A DNA stretch of 64,000 nt from Planctomycetaceae bacterium (GCA_900299185.1 OMIV01000254.1:19754-83753), one strand, 5' to 3'. Positions 41,051 to 51,029 are shown, counted from the first letter of the stretch. Notes: generated by a model not told the origin, from the sequence alone. A program made the numbers and translations.

Positions 41051-43678
41051 ATGCCGCCTTCGCCCGAGACATCAGGCTTCATCGGTAGACGTCGTAGTCG
41101 CAAAACGCGTCCGGGCTTGATCGTGGTTGATCGAGTGGCGAGAGCCATGATCACGCTCGGCGGCATCGGCACGATCCTCGCCGTGGCGTTGGTGTGCGTG
41201 TTCCTCGTGAGCGTCGTTGTTCCGCTGGTAGTGCCCGAGTCTTTGTCGTCGACAAAAACTCTTACACAACCGCTCAAGGCCGACTCAAAACCAATTCATA
41301 TCGGCACCGACGAGCACTTTGTCATTGGCTGGAACGCATACTCGGACGGAACGCTGACTTCGTATCGGCTCGACAGTGGCGAACAACTCTCAACCCAGTC
41401 GTTGGTTCGAGGCGACCGGAAGTTGACGGCATGGTCCATCGCGCCCGGCGGTGCGGTGGCGCTGGGGTTCGCAGATGGAGCCATTCAGATTGGTCAGATC
41501 AAATTCAGCACGAGCTTCGTCGAGGAAGCTGATCTGCCTGATGAGTTGAAGTCTCTCGAAGTTGGCAAGCTGTCGGCGTTCAAAGGCGGAGTTCTCGAAC
41601 GAACCCCCGAAGGCCAGTTCCGTTGGCAACAACTGCAAGTGAAGCTTGACGAACCCGTCGTTGCCAAAGCTGATGTGCCTATTGCATTGATCGATGTCTC
41701 GGTGCAGCGCGGCGAATCTACGAGTGACAGCGGTGGTGCCGGCAGTGAGATCGTGACTCTGCTTACTGACGATGGCGAGTTGCAGATTGCTCGCGTCAAA
41801 CGGACGACCAACATCCTCACCAAAAAGGTGACAACCAAACTGACGAAGGGCACCTTGCCCGTGGAGTACCCCGGCGGAAAGAAGCCGAGTTACATCAAGC
41901 TCGCCGGGTTGGGCGACTGCGTTTACCTCGCTTGGAACGACGGGCAACTCCAGCGCTTTGATACGCGCGTCATCAATCAACCCGAGTTGGCTGAGGAACT
42001 GGATCTCGTGTCTGGCGAAGGCAAGCTCACGAGCTTGAGCTTCCTCGTCGGTAAGACTTCATTGGTTGTCGGCGACTCAACAGGAGGTCTCGCGGTTTGG
42101 TTTCGCATCAAACCCGCCGACGCCAAAACACCAGATGGATCAGTACTCAAGCTCGCTCATCAACTGCCGTCAAAGAACGTCGCTGTGACTTCGATCGCGG
42201 CATCATCACGGTCGCGCATGGTGGCCGCAGGCTATGCCGACGGAGCCGTCAGCTTGTTTCATGTCACGAGCGATCAACAACTCGCTCAGGCCAAGTCCAC
42301 CGATAGCGGAGAGATCTTGGGACTGACTCTCTCGCCGAAAGACGACTCGTTGGTGGCGCTGACTCAGCGCGGCATGGAACTCTGGAAGGTGTCGGCTGAG
42401 CATCCCGAAGTCACGTTCGGAGCGATGTTCTCAAAGGTGTGGTACGAGGGTTACGAACAACCCGAGCATGTTTGGCAATCATCCAGTGGTACGGACGACT
42501 TCGAACCGAAGTACGGTTTGATGCCGCTAATCTTCGGAACGCTGAAGGCCACGTTTTACTCCATGTTGTTCGGTGCTCCGCTAGCCTTGCTGGCGGCGGT
42601 TTACACCAGCGAGTTCTTGCATCCTCGTACTAAAGCTCGCGTGAAACCGACGATCGAAATCATGGCGAGTTTGCCCAGCGTCGTTCTGGGATTCTTAGCA
42701 GCGCTCGTCATTGCCCCTGTTGTCGAGGACTTCATTCCTGAAGTTCTGACGCTTGTACTCAGCGTGCCGTTTGCCGTGCTGTTGGGTGCTTACTTATGGC
42801 AGTTGCTGCCGCCTTCGATCGCGCTGAAGCATCGTCATTGGAGAATCCCCGGTGTCTTCGCTTCGCTGGCTGGCGGGTTCTTGTTGGCATCGTATTGCTC
42901 GCGAACTGTCGAGAGTTGGTTGTTTGCGGGCGACGTGCGAGCGTGGCTCGACGGACAAGTCGGTTCCAGTGTCGGCGGCTGGATGTGGTTACTCACACCG
43001 CTCAGTGGAATTGCGGTCGCTCTATTGAGCAGTCGATTGCTAAGTCCGGCCTTGAGACGCATCGCCGATCAATGGTCACGTCCGAAGTTCGTGCTCTTCG
43101 ATCTACTCAAGTTCTTTGCGTGCTGCATCGCGACCTTGTTGCTGGCTTGGATCGCGGGCGCGGTCTTCGATGCCATTGGCTGGGATCTGCGAGGCTCGCT
43201 GCTGGGCACCTATGTGCAACGCAATGCGATGATCGTTGGGTTCATCATGGGCTTTGCCATCATCCCGATCATCTACACGATCTCGGACGACGCACTGTCC
43301 TCGGTGCCGGAATCGTTGCGAGCCGCCTCGCTGGGTTGCGGTGCCACTCAATGGCAAACCGCCGTGCGAGTCATCATCCCTACGGCCACGAGTGGCTTGT
43401 TCTCCGCACTGATGATCGGCCTGGGGCGAGCGGTCGGCGAAACGATGATCGTCTTGATGGCTGCTGGTAACACGCCTGTCATGGAATGGAATCTCTTCAA
43501 CGGCTTCCGCACGCTTTCAGCCAACATCGCCGTGGAACTCCCCGAAGCCGTGAAGGACAGCACTCACTACCGCATGTTGTTCCTCGCCGCACTGGCGTTG
43601 TTCGCCCTGACATTTGTGCTCAACACCATCGCCGAAGTCGTGCGATTGAGATTCCGCAAACGAGCATTTCAGTTGTGA
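41051..43678 (+). CDS. pstC: PstC-type phosphate permease with large beta-propeller-like periplasmic insertion
   Basis: An 875-residue permease subunit, against about 320 in E. coli PstC. I start at the ATG at 41051; the frame opens at 40955. The first membrane helix (TILAVALVCVFLVSVVVPLV) is followed by about 430 residues of repeated strand-rich units (SLVVGDSTGGLAVWF, MVAAGYADGAVSLFHV, DDSLVALTQRGMELWKV) that look like a WD40-type propeller. The permease core follows: LIFGTLKATFYSMLFGAPLA, IEIMASLPSVVLGFLAALVI, and the EAA loop (ASLGCGATQWQTAVRVIIP). Enlarged PstC proteins are known in other bacteria, so the insert is a variation of a known theme, but its job is open. Confidence 0.88.
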   Translation: MPPSPETSGFIGRRRSRKTRPGLIVVDRVARAMITLGGIGTILAVALVCVFLVSVVVPLVVPESLSSTKTLTQPLKADSKPIHIGTDEHFVIGWNAYSDGTLTSYRLDSGEQLSTQSLVRGDRKLTAWSIAPGGAVALGFADGAIQIGQIKFSTSFVEEADLPDELKSLEVGKLSAFKGGVLERTPEGQFRWQQLQVKLDEPVVAKADVPIALIDVSVQRGESTSDSGGAGSEIVTLLTDDGELQIARVKRTTNILTKKVTTKLTKGTLPVEYPGGKKPSYIKLAGLGDCVYLAWNDGQLQRFDTRVINQPELAEELDLVSGEGKLTSLSFLVGKTSLVVGDSTGGLAVWFRIKPADAKTPDGSVLKLAHQLPSKNVAVTSIAASSRSRMVAAGYADGAVSLFHVTSDQQLAQAKSTDSGEILGLTLSPKDDSLVALTQRGMELWKVSAEHPEVTFGAMFSKVWYEGYEQPEHVWQSSSGTDDFEPKYGLMPLIFGTLKATFYSMLFGAPLALLAAVYTSEFLHPRTKARVKPTIEIMASLPSVVLGFLAALVIAPVVEDFIPEVLTLVLSVPFAVLLGAYLWQLLPPSIALKHRHWRIPGVFASLAGGFLLASYCSRTVESWLFAGDVRAWLDGQVGSSVGGWMWLLTPLSGIAVALLSSRLLSPALRRIADQWSRPKFVLFDLLKFFACCIATLLLAWIAGAVFDAIGWDLRGSLLGTYVQRNAMIVGFIMGFAIIPIIYTISDDALSSVPESLRAASLGCGATQWQTAVRVIIPTATSGLFSALMIGLGRAVGETMIVLMAAGNTPVMEWNLFNGFRTLSANIAVELPEAVKDSTHYRMLFLAALALFALTFVLNTIAEVVRLRFRKRAFQL

Positions 43679-43691
43679 GAGCGACCGTCGC

Positions 43692-44096
43692 TCAAGCCAC
43701 AGACCAGTCTTCAATGATCAGCCCCTGAACCCGAGAAAACTCTCGGACGTTATGAGTCACCAGAGTGCATCCATGCTGCAACGCGATCGAAGCAATCTGC
43801 AGATCCATCGGACCGATGACTTGACCGTTCATTTCGAGTTCGTGGCGAAGACGCGCGTAGATAGCCGCAGATGCATCGTCGAAGGGCAACGATTGAAACA
43901 AAGACAACAACTCGTTGATCAGCGCACGGCGTTCGTTGGGACGGCCATACTTCTCCGCGCCGTGCAACAGTTCGGCCTTGATGACAGAGCAGGTCACAAT
44001 CTCACGAGGCTGGCGAAACGAGAGTCGCGCTCTAATGAGACTGTTGGGATCCTTCACGTATTGAATCCAGGCGTTGGTATCGAGCAGGTATCGCAT
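43692..44096 (-). CDS. vapC: PIN-domain toxin VapC
   Basis: A 134-residue PIN nuclease with the acidic set Asp6 (LLDTNAW), Glu near 42 (IKAELLHG), Asp near 99 (GPMDLQIAS) and the late VTHNVREF block. VapC toxins cut RNA, often initiator tRNA or rRNA. Its ATG overlaps the stop of the upstream antitoxin (TAATG). It is antisense to the pst genes and ends 13 bases after pstC. Confidence 0.92.
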   Translation of the reverse strand: MRYLLDTNAWIQYVKDPNSLIRARLSFRQPREIVTCSVIKAELLHGAEKYGRPNERRALINELLSLFQSLPFDDASAAIYARLRHELEMNGQVIGPMDLQIASIALQHGCTLVTHNVREFSRVQGLIIEDWSVA

Positions 44097-44329
44097 TACC
44101 AGCCCTCGCGCGCCGGGTACTTACCTTGGTCAGGACGTTCAAACGGCTCGTTTGCGAATGCCCCGGCGGTCTTCTCGAAAAAGCCCAGTGGCCATTCTTT
44201 GTCTGAGCCGTTTGGTTCTACGTTTTCGGCTCGAGAAATCGCATCACGCACGAGTTCTTCCAGAAACTTTGCTCGCGCGGGATCGAGCCGACCAATTGTT
44301 TCTTCAAGAGCCTGGGCGATTGCCGTCAT
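44096..44329 (-). CDS. vapB: VapB-type antitoxin
   Basis: A 77-residue partner of the adjacent VapC. The frame extends to 44377, but the ATG at 44329 (MTAIAQALEETIGRLDPARA) looks like the natural start. The helical N-terminal half and acidic, Phe/Trp-containing C-terminal tail (KEWPLGFFEKTAGAFANEPF) suit a toxin-binding antitoxin. The family was not matched more exactly; the call rests mostly on the overlap with vapC. Confidence 0.7.
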   Translation of the reverse strand: MTAIAQALEETIGRLDPARAKFLEELVRDAISRAENVEPNGSDKEWPLGFFEKTAGAFANEPFERPDQGKYPAREGW

Positions 44330-44505
44330 CGTCGGTACTCGTATGAAATTGGAAAGTTGGACAACGACCGTAGGCACAGTAGCCCGATTAGGTGCCCACT
44401 CGCGACTTCGTCATGCAGCCAGTTCGTCAAAACATAATCCGAAGCCTGCGCTTCGCCCAAGACTAGTCCCTCTACGGAGCTCGTTAGAGCCCGCTTGAAT
44501 TTCTT

Positions 44506-46950
44506 ATGACTCAACCTCCTTCAGACACATCCCCTGCGGCGCCGACAGGTTCGCCGGAGGCAGCGCCGCGAGTTCGTCGTTCGCTGCGTGCCGGGGCGAC
44601 TGTGGTTGCTCAAGGTGAGCCCATGCTGTGGCTCACAGCGGGCGGCTTGGTCATCTGCGTGGCGATGATCGTGTCACTGATCTCGATCATTTTGTGGCAA
44701 GGCTTCTCCACGTTTTGGCCGTCACGACTCTTACAGTTGAAGACCATCGCCGGAGAGACATTCCTGGGCGAACTGACCCAGACCGACCGCTTTCAACTGA
44801 CTTACAGCGCGGCTGCAAACCTCACTGCCGAGAAGCAGGCCGCAGCCTACAAACAGCTAAATTCCGCCTTTCGATCGAGCTTGGTTCAGCAAGTTGAAAC
44901 GACCGCGTTCACTCAGCGATTGCCCGAACTTGCCAAGACCGCTCAAGCCAACGTCCTGAATCAAATCTCTCAAACGCAGGCACTCCAGGAAGCCTCTTCA
45001 AGCGATCGAGATGAGTTATTACGAGCACTCAAGACCGAGCTCGAAGCCAATGCCGCCGCTCGCCTGGAACAGCTTCTGAGCGAACTGAAGGCCGTGGCCT
45101 CAGCAGACTCAACAGGAGAGGCCCTCTTTGCAGCATGGTCAAAGTTCCGACAGCAACGAGACGAAGTCATCGCCCAAACCGATGTGGCGGAGCTTCGAAA
45201 ATCGGCACTCGGAACCGCCACATCGAGCTACGGGCTTTGGGCTGCCGAGATGCTCTCAGCCTTCAGTGCGCGAGTTACCGTTCCGATGCAACGACGGCTG
45301 TTGCGAACCGGCAATTACGAACTCACCAACGAGCACTTCACGTGGGTCAGTGATTTTGAAGTCGCTCCCAACGGCGAGACCTATCCCGAATGGGCCGTCC
45401 TCTTCGAACGTCTAGCCTGGGGGCGTTTTTACGGTATTCCCAAGGCTTTGATCTCTGACGAAAAGCCGGTCGAGACAGAGCCCGCGGCCGTTTGGAAACG
45501 CTTTCAAGAACTGCATGTCGAAACACGGAACCGCTGGCAGCAGCGTCGAGAACTCGAACTGCATGAGATTGGCAACATCAATCGAGCCATCGAAGATCTG
45601 CGACTGGGTCTGCGCGAGACTGAGCTAGATCACGGCACGAAGTCAGAGATCTATGAACGTCACAAAGCTGACGTCGAGAAAGCTACCGCCGACTTCGAGC
45701 AGCAGTTTGCAGTCATTCGTCAGAAGATTGCCGAGTTGGATCAACTCAATGCTCGACACAAGCTGCAAGTCATGACGGCTGATGGCAAAGAGCAGACGTT
45801 GGAGCTCGCTGACATCGTCCGAGCATATCCCGCCAACCAACTGACAACTGGCGGCAAGTTCGGGGTTTACGGTTCTCGTTGGTACGAGTTCTTGATCGAC
45901 GACCCGCGCGAAGCCAACAGCGAGGGCGGCATCTTCCCTGCCATCTTTGGAACGGTCGCCATGACGCTTCTCATGGCGTTGGTGGTTGTCCCGTTCGGAG
46001 TCCTGGCCGCGCTTTACCTGCGCGAGTACGCGAAGGCCGGATTGATCGTCAGCATGGTCCGCATCGCCATCAACAACTTGGCCGGTGTGCCCAGCATCGT
46101 GTTCGGCGTCTTTGGCATGGGATTCTTCTGCTACATCATCGGAGCCTACATCGATGGTGGACCAGCCAAAGCCGGCATCGCCGTTTGGCCCTCCAGCAAA
46201 TGGTTCTTCGTGTTGGGTGTATTCGCGGTTACAGCCTGCGGCGCGTTCTTCGTTGGCATCAAGCAATTGAACGCCGCCGGAACGCTCGGCCCGAAGAATC
46301 CGTGGGTGGCTCGCACATCATTCATGTTGTGGATTGGAGCAACCGCGCTGTTCGTGCTGCTCTTGGCCAAGACACCGTTCTTTGAAGGCTTCTATCGAGC
46401 ACGCCTCCCCAGCCCGACCTATGGCACTGGAGGATTGATGTGGGCGGCCATGACGCTTGCGCTGTTAACTTTACCTGTCGTTATTGTGGCCACCGAAGAA
46501 GCACTCGCCGCCGTTCCTCGTTCGATGCGTGAAGGCTCGTTGGCCTGCGGAGCTACCAAGTGGCAAACCATCGAACGCATCGTGTTGCCTCGCGCGATGC
46601 CCGGCATCATGACAGGCATGATCCTGGCGATGGCTCGTGGAGCAGGTGAAGTCGCCCCGCTGATGCTCGTAGGAGCGCTCAAACTCGCGCCACATTTGCC
46701 CATCGACTTCCACGATTGGAGCGGGTCGCTCGGCGTCTTGCCGACCGGCCCATTACATCCCCAACGCAGCTTCATGCATGTCGGCTTTCACATTTATGAC
46801 CTTGGCTTTCAGAGCCCCAACAGCGAAGCCGCGAAGCCGATGGTCTTCACGACAACACTGCTGCTGATTGCCATCATTGCGAGCATGAATGTGCTGGCGA
46901 TTTGGATGCGAGCCCGCTTGCGGAAGAAGTACCAATTCAGTCAGTTCTAA
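44506..46950 (+). CDS. pstA: PstA-type phosphate permease with coiled-coil-rich insertion
   Basis: An 814-residue permease, far longer than the usual 280-300. After a first membrane helix (GLVICVAMIVSLISIILW) comes a periplasmic segment of about 390 residues, rich in Ala, Gln, Glu and Lys with coiled-coil-like repeats (QQRRELELHEIGNINRAIED). The core is clear: FGTVAMTLLMALVVVPFGVL, INNLAGVPSIVFGVFGMGFF, and the EAA loop (GSLACGATKWQTIERIVLP). Together with PstC it forms the channel; both carry periplasmic additions, so the two insertions may touch each other or PstS. Confidence 0.9.
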   Translation: MTQPPSDTSPAAPTGSPEAAPRVRRSLRAGATVVAQGEPMLWLTAGGLVICVAMIVSLISIILWQGFSTFWPSRLLQLKTIAGETFLGELTQTDRFQLTYSAAANLTAEKQAAAYKQLNSAFRSSLVQQVETTAFTQRLPELAKTAQANVLNQISQTQALQEASSSDRDELLRALKTELEANAAARLEQLLSELKAVASADSTGEALFAAWSKFRQQRDEVIAQTDVAELRKSALGTATSSYGLWAAEMLSAFSARVTVPMQRRLLRTGNYELTNEHFTWVSDFEVAPNGETYPEWAVLFERLAWGRFYGIPKALISDEKPVETEPAAVWKRFQELHVETRNRWQQRRELELHEIGNINRAIEDLRLGLRETELDHGTKSEIYERHKADVEKATADFEQQFAVIRQKIAELDQLNARHKLQVMTADGKEQTLELADIVRAYPANQLTTGGKFGVYGSRWYEFLIDDPREANSEGGIFPAIFGTVAMTLLMALVVVPFGVLAALYLREYAKAGLIVSMVRIAINNLAGVPSIVFGVFGMGFFCYIIGAYIDGGPAKAGIAVWPSSKWFFVLGVFAVTACGAFFVGIKQLNAAGTLGPKNPWVARTSFMLWIGATALFVLLLAKTPFFEGFYRARLPSPTYGTGGLMWAAMTLALLTLPVVIVATEEALAAVPRSMREGSLACGATKWQTIERIVLPRAMPGIMTGMILAMARGAGEVAPLMLVGALKLAPHLPIDFHDWSGSLGVLPTGPLHPQRSFMHVGFHIYDLGFQSPNSEAAKPMVFTTTLLLIAIIASMNVLAIWMRARLRKKYQFSQF

Positions 46951-47027
46951 CGAGGGCTGGTCTCGAAGCATTCGGTTGAACGACCGATGGAAGTTAGAGC
47001 TGCATCACAGCTTTGATTTCGAGTTCA

Positions 47028-47069
47028 GCGAGTGGCGGAGCGACTCGCCTACGTAGCTCCGTGACTGAG
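47028..47069. repeat. Palindromic repeat element, copy A
   Basis: A GCGAGT-type palindrome with GGA at its centre (47028-47048) is followed by the self-complementary CTACGTAG (47049-47056) and CTCCGTGACTGAG. The same units occur, reversed, at 61142-61191. It lies in the pstA-pstB gap. Confidence 0.6.
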
Positions 47070-47120
47070 ATTGCAGCCCAAAGACATAGCTGTGACGCAG
47101 CAATATTAAACGATTCAGAT

Positions 47121-47142
47121 TCGCGGCCTCGCCGCTTTAGGA
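47121..47142 (+). repeat. Short leader repeat with Shine-Dalgarno, copy 1
   Basis: A 22-base stretch running TCGCGGCCTC ... GCTTTAGGA ends with AGGA 7 bases before the pstB start. It recurs with two mismatches at 52737-52758 just before the b561 cytochrome gene. Confidence 0.5.
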
Positions 47143-47149
47143 CCTTGCA

Positions 47150-48010
47150 GTGATGAATCCTCAAAAGCCCAACACTCCGGCTTCTCCCAGTCGACTCGAA
47201 CGCATCTTGCGCGGCGAGCATGTGGACCCCGTGATTCATCCCGAGTTGAAGTCCACTCGCAATGTCCTCGACATCGACAACGTCAGCTTGTGGTACGGTC
47301 AGAAGCAGGCACTCTTCGATGTTTCAATGCCCATTCCCGCTGGTGGAGTGACGGCACTCATTGGTCCTTCGGGTTGTGGCAAGTCGACCCTGCTGCGGTG
47401 CGTCAATCGCATGAATGACCTGATCGACAACATTCGGTTGGGCGGCGACATGCGGCTCAATGGCGATTCGATTTTCGATCCGCACGTTGACGTGATTCAG
47501 CTCCGCAAACGCATGGGCATGGTGTTTCAAAAGCCGAACCCGTTTCCGATGAGCATCTTTGAGAACGTGGTCTATCCGCTGCGAATTGATGGCGAACGCG
47601 ACAAGCGAGTGCTCGAAGAAGTCTGCGAACGAGCCCTCAAAGGCGCGGCTCTGTGGGACGAAGTGAAAGATCGATTACACGAAAGCGGGCTCAGTCTTTC
47701 CGGCGGACAGCAACAGCGACTGTGCATCGCGCGAGCCATCGCCAGCGATCCCGAGGTGTTGCTGCTCGACGAACCGTGCTCGGCTTTGGACCCCATTGCG
47801 ACAGGCAAGATCGAAGACCTGATTCACGAACTGAGGGGCGAGTACTCCATTCTGATCGTGACTCACAATATGCAGCAGGCCTCGCGCGTCAGCGACTACA
47901 CGGCCTTCATGTATCTGGGGCATCTCATTGAGTTCGGCCCCACCGACGAGATCTTCACCAAGCCCAAGTTGAAAGAGACTCAAGACTACGTGATGGGCCG
48001 CTTCGGATGA
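47150..48010 (+). CDS. pstB: Phosphate ABC transporter ATPase PstB
   Basis: A 286-residue ATPase that energises phosphate uptake. Walker A (GPSGCGKST), Q-loop ([20 protein letters not shown]), signature ([16 protein letters not shown]), Walker B ([13 protein letters not shown]) and the H-loop ([17 protein letters not shown]) are all present, and the sequence is strongly PstB-like. The start is the GTG at 47150 or the ATG three bases later; AGGA is 7 and 10 bases upstream respectively. No phoU follows, unlike many pst operons. Confidence 0.96.
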   Translation: MMNPQKPNTPASPSRLERILRGEHVDPVIHPELKSTRNVLDIDNVSLWYGQKQALFDVSMPIPAGGVTALIGPSGCGKSTLLRCVNRMNDLIDNIRLGGDMRLNGDSIFDPHVDVIQLRKRMGMVFQKPNPFPMSIFENVVYPLRIDGERDKRVLEEVCERALKGAALWDEVKDRLHESGLSLSGGQQQRLCIARAIASDPEVLLLDEPCSALDPIATGKIEDLIHELRGEYSILIVTHNMQQASRVSDYTAFMYLGHLIEFGPTDEIFTKPKLKETQDYVMGRFG

Positions 48011-48134
48011 TCGGCGAAGACGGGCGAATCTCACCCGAGTTCCGTCGGTCCGTTCATGGGCACGTTGGAAACGGGCTTCGCATTGAGCTTTCCTCGACTT
48101 GAGCCGCATCGAAGCACCCCAAGAAGCATTCTGC

Positions 48135-49757
48135 ATGATGCACTTCGAACAACTCTGGCAAGCAGTGCGAGACCATGTGGTCTTGCTGCTGATCTTATTG
48201 CCGGCGTTCGGTGCATTCGCCGTTCGCATGATCGGTCCAAGCAACCTCGCCGGAGCACGAGCGATTGCTCGCTCCAATGCCTGGGCCAGTTTGGTGCTGC
48301 TCGCGATTTTGGTGAGTCAGTTCCAATCGACAACCGACGGATCCACTTCGAACTGGCAGCAGCGCTCAGCCATCACCTGGGTTCGCATCGCTCCCTCGCT
48401 CGAATACGAAGAAGCATCGGCTCCGTCAGAGAAGTCCACGCCGGCAGTGGCTCCTATTGAGATTCGCATGGCCGTCGCGATTGATGGATTCGGCCTGCCG
48501 TTCGTTGCGTTGGTTGTCGCAGTTGCCTTCGCGGTCATACGCGACTGGTCGGAACGAAGTGATGACTCTTACAACGCCAGCCACCAGCAACTGGCAGATG
48601 CCCTGCTCGTTCAATCCACTCTACTAGCAGTCTTAACGGCGACGGATGCGGTGTGGCTGAGTGTCTGCGTGCTGATGGCAACGGGCGCGATGTTCTCGCT
48701 CTTATCTCGATCAGGACAAAGTGAGCGACGGATCGCGGCCGCGAAGTTCTTGCGCAGCCAACTCATCAGTGCGATGATGTTGGTGTTAGGCGTGCTGGGA
48801 CTGGCCGTGAGTTGTTGGTGGATGAGCATCCGACGTGAGACCACTGCCGCTTTCACATTCGATCTTCCCACCATCGTTGACCGCTTGCCGCGATTGGGAA
48901 TGGCGACTCAGGCTGTCCATGACCATTGGGAACTGGTCGGGCCTTGGTTGTTCCTACTGATTGCTGGTGGCTGTGTATTAAGAGTGCCACTGCCGCCGTT
49001 TCATCCGTGGTTTCCCGCCGTCGCTCAACAAACAGAACGAGGCACGTTGGCCTTGCTGTTGGTCGGTTGGATGCCCACTGGCATGGTGCTTGGCTTGCGC
49101 TTGTTGGCGACCGCATTCGCCCCTGAGTCCTTGCAACTGGGTGATCGAGTCATCGTGTGGTGCGCGTTGTCAGCCTGTGGAATGAGCTGCTCGAGCATCG
49201 CGATCAAAGACCCGCAGCGACGATTCGGAGTGTTGCTGTCGGCCGTGGGAGCGATGGCCTTTGGTGGCATCTGGGTTGGTTCCACGTCGGCTGTGCATGG
49301 TTCGCTGTTGCTATTGGCCGGAGCCAGTGGTGTCGGTGCATTAACACTCTTGACGAAGCCCGATTGGTGGACTCGCTCAATGGCCAGCGATCGCGACGGT
49401 TGGGAAACTCATCTGCTGAGCGACGACGGCGACCACGAGGCACAACGATTGGGACTGAAACTACTCGGACTCTTGGCCACCACCGTGGGAAGTTGGTGCC
49501 TGCTGCGAAACTACTTCTCGATCGGCGGTATGCGACTCGCCTTTGTGATGACCGTTGGCTTCGTGATGTGGTCCGTCTCCACATGGCCGCATTCGAATGG
49601 CCGGAGCAATCACAGCCAGTCAGCCAACCTAGTCTCGCGCCGGTTGATTCCCCTCGTCGTCGTGTTGGGAGTGCTGGGACTCTGGCCGCAATCCGTTGTG
49701 AATGCCGTGCATTCCGAGCCATCTGACGCGGCAATGGCTGAGCCCGAAGCCGAGTAA
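48135..49757 (+). CDS. Orphan NuoM/MrpD-like membrane protein
   Basis: A 540-residue protein with about 13 hydrophobic segments. The block LRVPLPPFHPWFPAVAQQTERGTLALLLVG corresponds to the conserved PxxPFHxWLPxAxxxAP region of NuoM/NuoL antiporter-type subunits, and IDGFGLPFVALVVAVAFAV to the N-terminal GID-x-S block. The Lys of the following helix and the Glu of the fifth helix used in proton transfer appear missing, so it may be a structural or repurposed subunit. No other complex I gene is nearby. ATG codons at 48135 and 48138 are both possible starts; the frame opens at 48099. Confidence 0.65.
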   Translation: MMHFEQLWQAVRDHVVLLLILLPAFGAFAVRMIGPSNLAGARAIARSNAWASLVLLAILVSQFQSTTDGSTSNWQQRSAITWVRIAPSLEYEEASAPSEKSTPAVAPIEIRMAVAIDGFGLPFVALVVAVAFAVIRDWSERSDDSYNASHQQLADALLVQSTLLAVLTATDAVWLSVCVLMATGAMFSLLSRSGQSERRIAAAKFLRSQLISAMMLVLGVLGLAVSCWWMSIRRETTAAFTFDLPTIVDRLPRLGMATQAVHDHWELVGPWLFLLIAGGCVLRVPLPPFHPWFPAVAQQTERGTLALLLVGWMPTGMVLGLRLLATAFAPESLQLGDRVIVWCALSACGMSCSSIAIKDPQRRFGVLLSAVGAMAFGGIWVGSTSAVHGSLLLLAGASGVGALTLLTKPDWWTRSMASDRDGWETHLLSDDGDHEAQRLGLKLLGLLATTVGSWCLLRNYFSIGGMRLAFVMTVGFVMWSVSTWPHSNGRSNHSQSANLVSRRLIPLVVVLGVLGLWPQSVVNAVHSEPSDAAMAEPEAE

Positions 49758-49854
49758 CCGCACGTCGCCGCCCAATCTCTGAGAGTTGCCGTATCAGCGA
49801 TTGCAGCCTTCGATTCCAATTTAGGCCCGCGACTTCGCGCTTTCTTTCTTCGTC

Positions 49855-50964
49855 ATGGACGGCGACCTCACGATGACTTTGCCTGCGTTTCGATTTCCTC
49901 AACCACAGTCAGTTTCAACGGACTATCAAGGTCTGCGCGTCGTTCATGCGGCCAACTATCAGTTCGCCAAAGACGGGCTCGTTTTCTTCAATCCCGATCT
50001 GAAGATCAATCAGGGCCTGATTCAAAATGGCTGCTTCGTCTACCCCTTCAGCATCAATGATCGAGCCCGCATGTTGTCGATCATTCGCAGCAAGACCTGG
50101 GGCAAGGGCAAGGCGAACAAAGCATTAATTCGCACGTGCCTGAATGTCGCTCCCGACTTGTTGGTCATCGGTCACGCGCAGTTCATCACGTTGGAAACGC
50201 TGCAAGAGATTCGGCGGCATCTGCCCAACATGAAGATCGCGTTTTGGTACTTCGACGCCTTGTGGGATCCCAAACGCATCGAACACATCTACCGGAGACT
50301 CGAAACACTCGATGCCGTTGTTGCTACCAGTGGCGGCAAGTGGCTGAAGTCGCTCAGCCGACCTCATTGCCCGGCAGGCTTTATCCCCAATCCCGTCGAA
50401 CCCGCTTGCGAACGACTGCGAGCATTCGAGAACGAGCGACCGCAATACGACCTCGTCTTCTTCGGAGCCGATAAGGGAGCACCGGAACGTCGAGCCTTCT
50501 TGGAACGCCTGGTCGGTGCGCTGCCGCAAGCGAAGCTCGGGATCTTCGGCAGCCTCGGTCATCCATTTGCCTTCGGGGCCGAGAAAGATGCCATCCTCGC
50601 GAACAGCCGCATGGCGCTAAATCTGAATCGCCGTAACGACGTCGAACTCTACTCATCCGACCGCATTGCTCAGCTCACGGGCAACGGACTTCTGACGTTG
50701 ACCCCCAGCGGCGCGGGACTCGAACAGCTCTACAGCACCGACGAAGTGGCGTATTACTCAGACGTTGACGATCTCGCGGCCACAGTGATGAAGCTGAAGG
50801 CGAACGATGCCCAAGCGCGAGCCATCGCTGAGCGCGGCTGGCGCAAGTCACACGTGGATTACTCGTCCTTCAATGTTGTCCGCTTCATGCTCGACCTGAC
50901 CTATCGCAATGAACGTTATCGATCCGCTCCTTGGGGCCGACACGTTTATTGGGGAGCAGACTGA
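49855..50964 (+). CDS. CgeB-like glycosyltransferase (GT-B, group 1-like C-terminus)
   Basis: A 369-residue soluble protein. The N-terminal half has Rossmann-like strands (PDLLVIGHAQFITLETLQEI) and the C-terminal half resembles the Glyco_trans_1_2/CgeB type (ALNLNRRNDVELYSSDRIAQ, GNGLLTLTPSGAGLEQLYST). It probably adds a sugar to a cell-surface or spore-like glycan, but acceptor and donor are unknown. ATG codons at 49855 and 49873 are both possible starts. Confidence 0.72.
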   Translation: MDGDLTMTLPAFRFPQPQSVSTDYQGLRVVHAANYQFAKDGLVFFNPDLKINQGLIQNGCFVYPFSINDRARMLSIIRSKTWGKGKANKALIRTCLNVAPDLLVIGHAQFITLETLQEIRRHLPNMKIAFWYFDALWDPKRIEHIYRRLETLDAVVATSGGKWLKSLSRPHCPAGFIPNPVEPACERLRAFENERPQYDLVFFGADKGAPERRAFLERLVGALPQAKLGIFGSLGHPFAFGAEKDAILANSRMALNLNRRNDVELYSSDRIAQLTGNGLLTLTPSGAGLEQLYSTDEVAYYSDVDDLAATVMKLKANDAQARAIAERGWRKSHVDYSSFNVVRFMLDLTYRNERYRSAPWGRHVYWGAD

Positions 50965-51029
50965 CGGCACATAGTCCGCAGGCAGCTCCGTTGATTGAAC
51001 GTCGAATCGCTCCGAACTAGCGTTGAGAA

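Noticed and set aside
44326..44514. 62-codon reverse frame upstream of vapB
   Set aside because: It overlaps the start regions of vapB and pstA; there is no family match and no other support.
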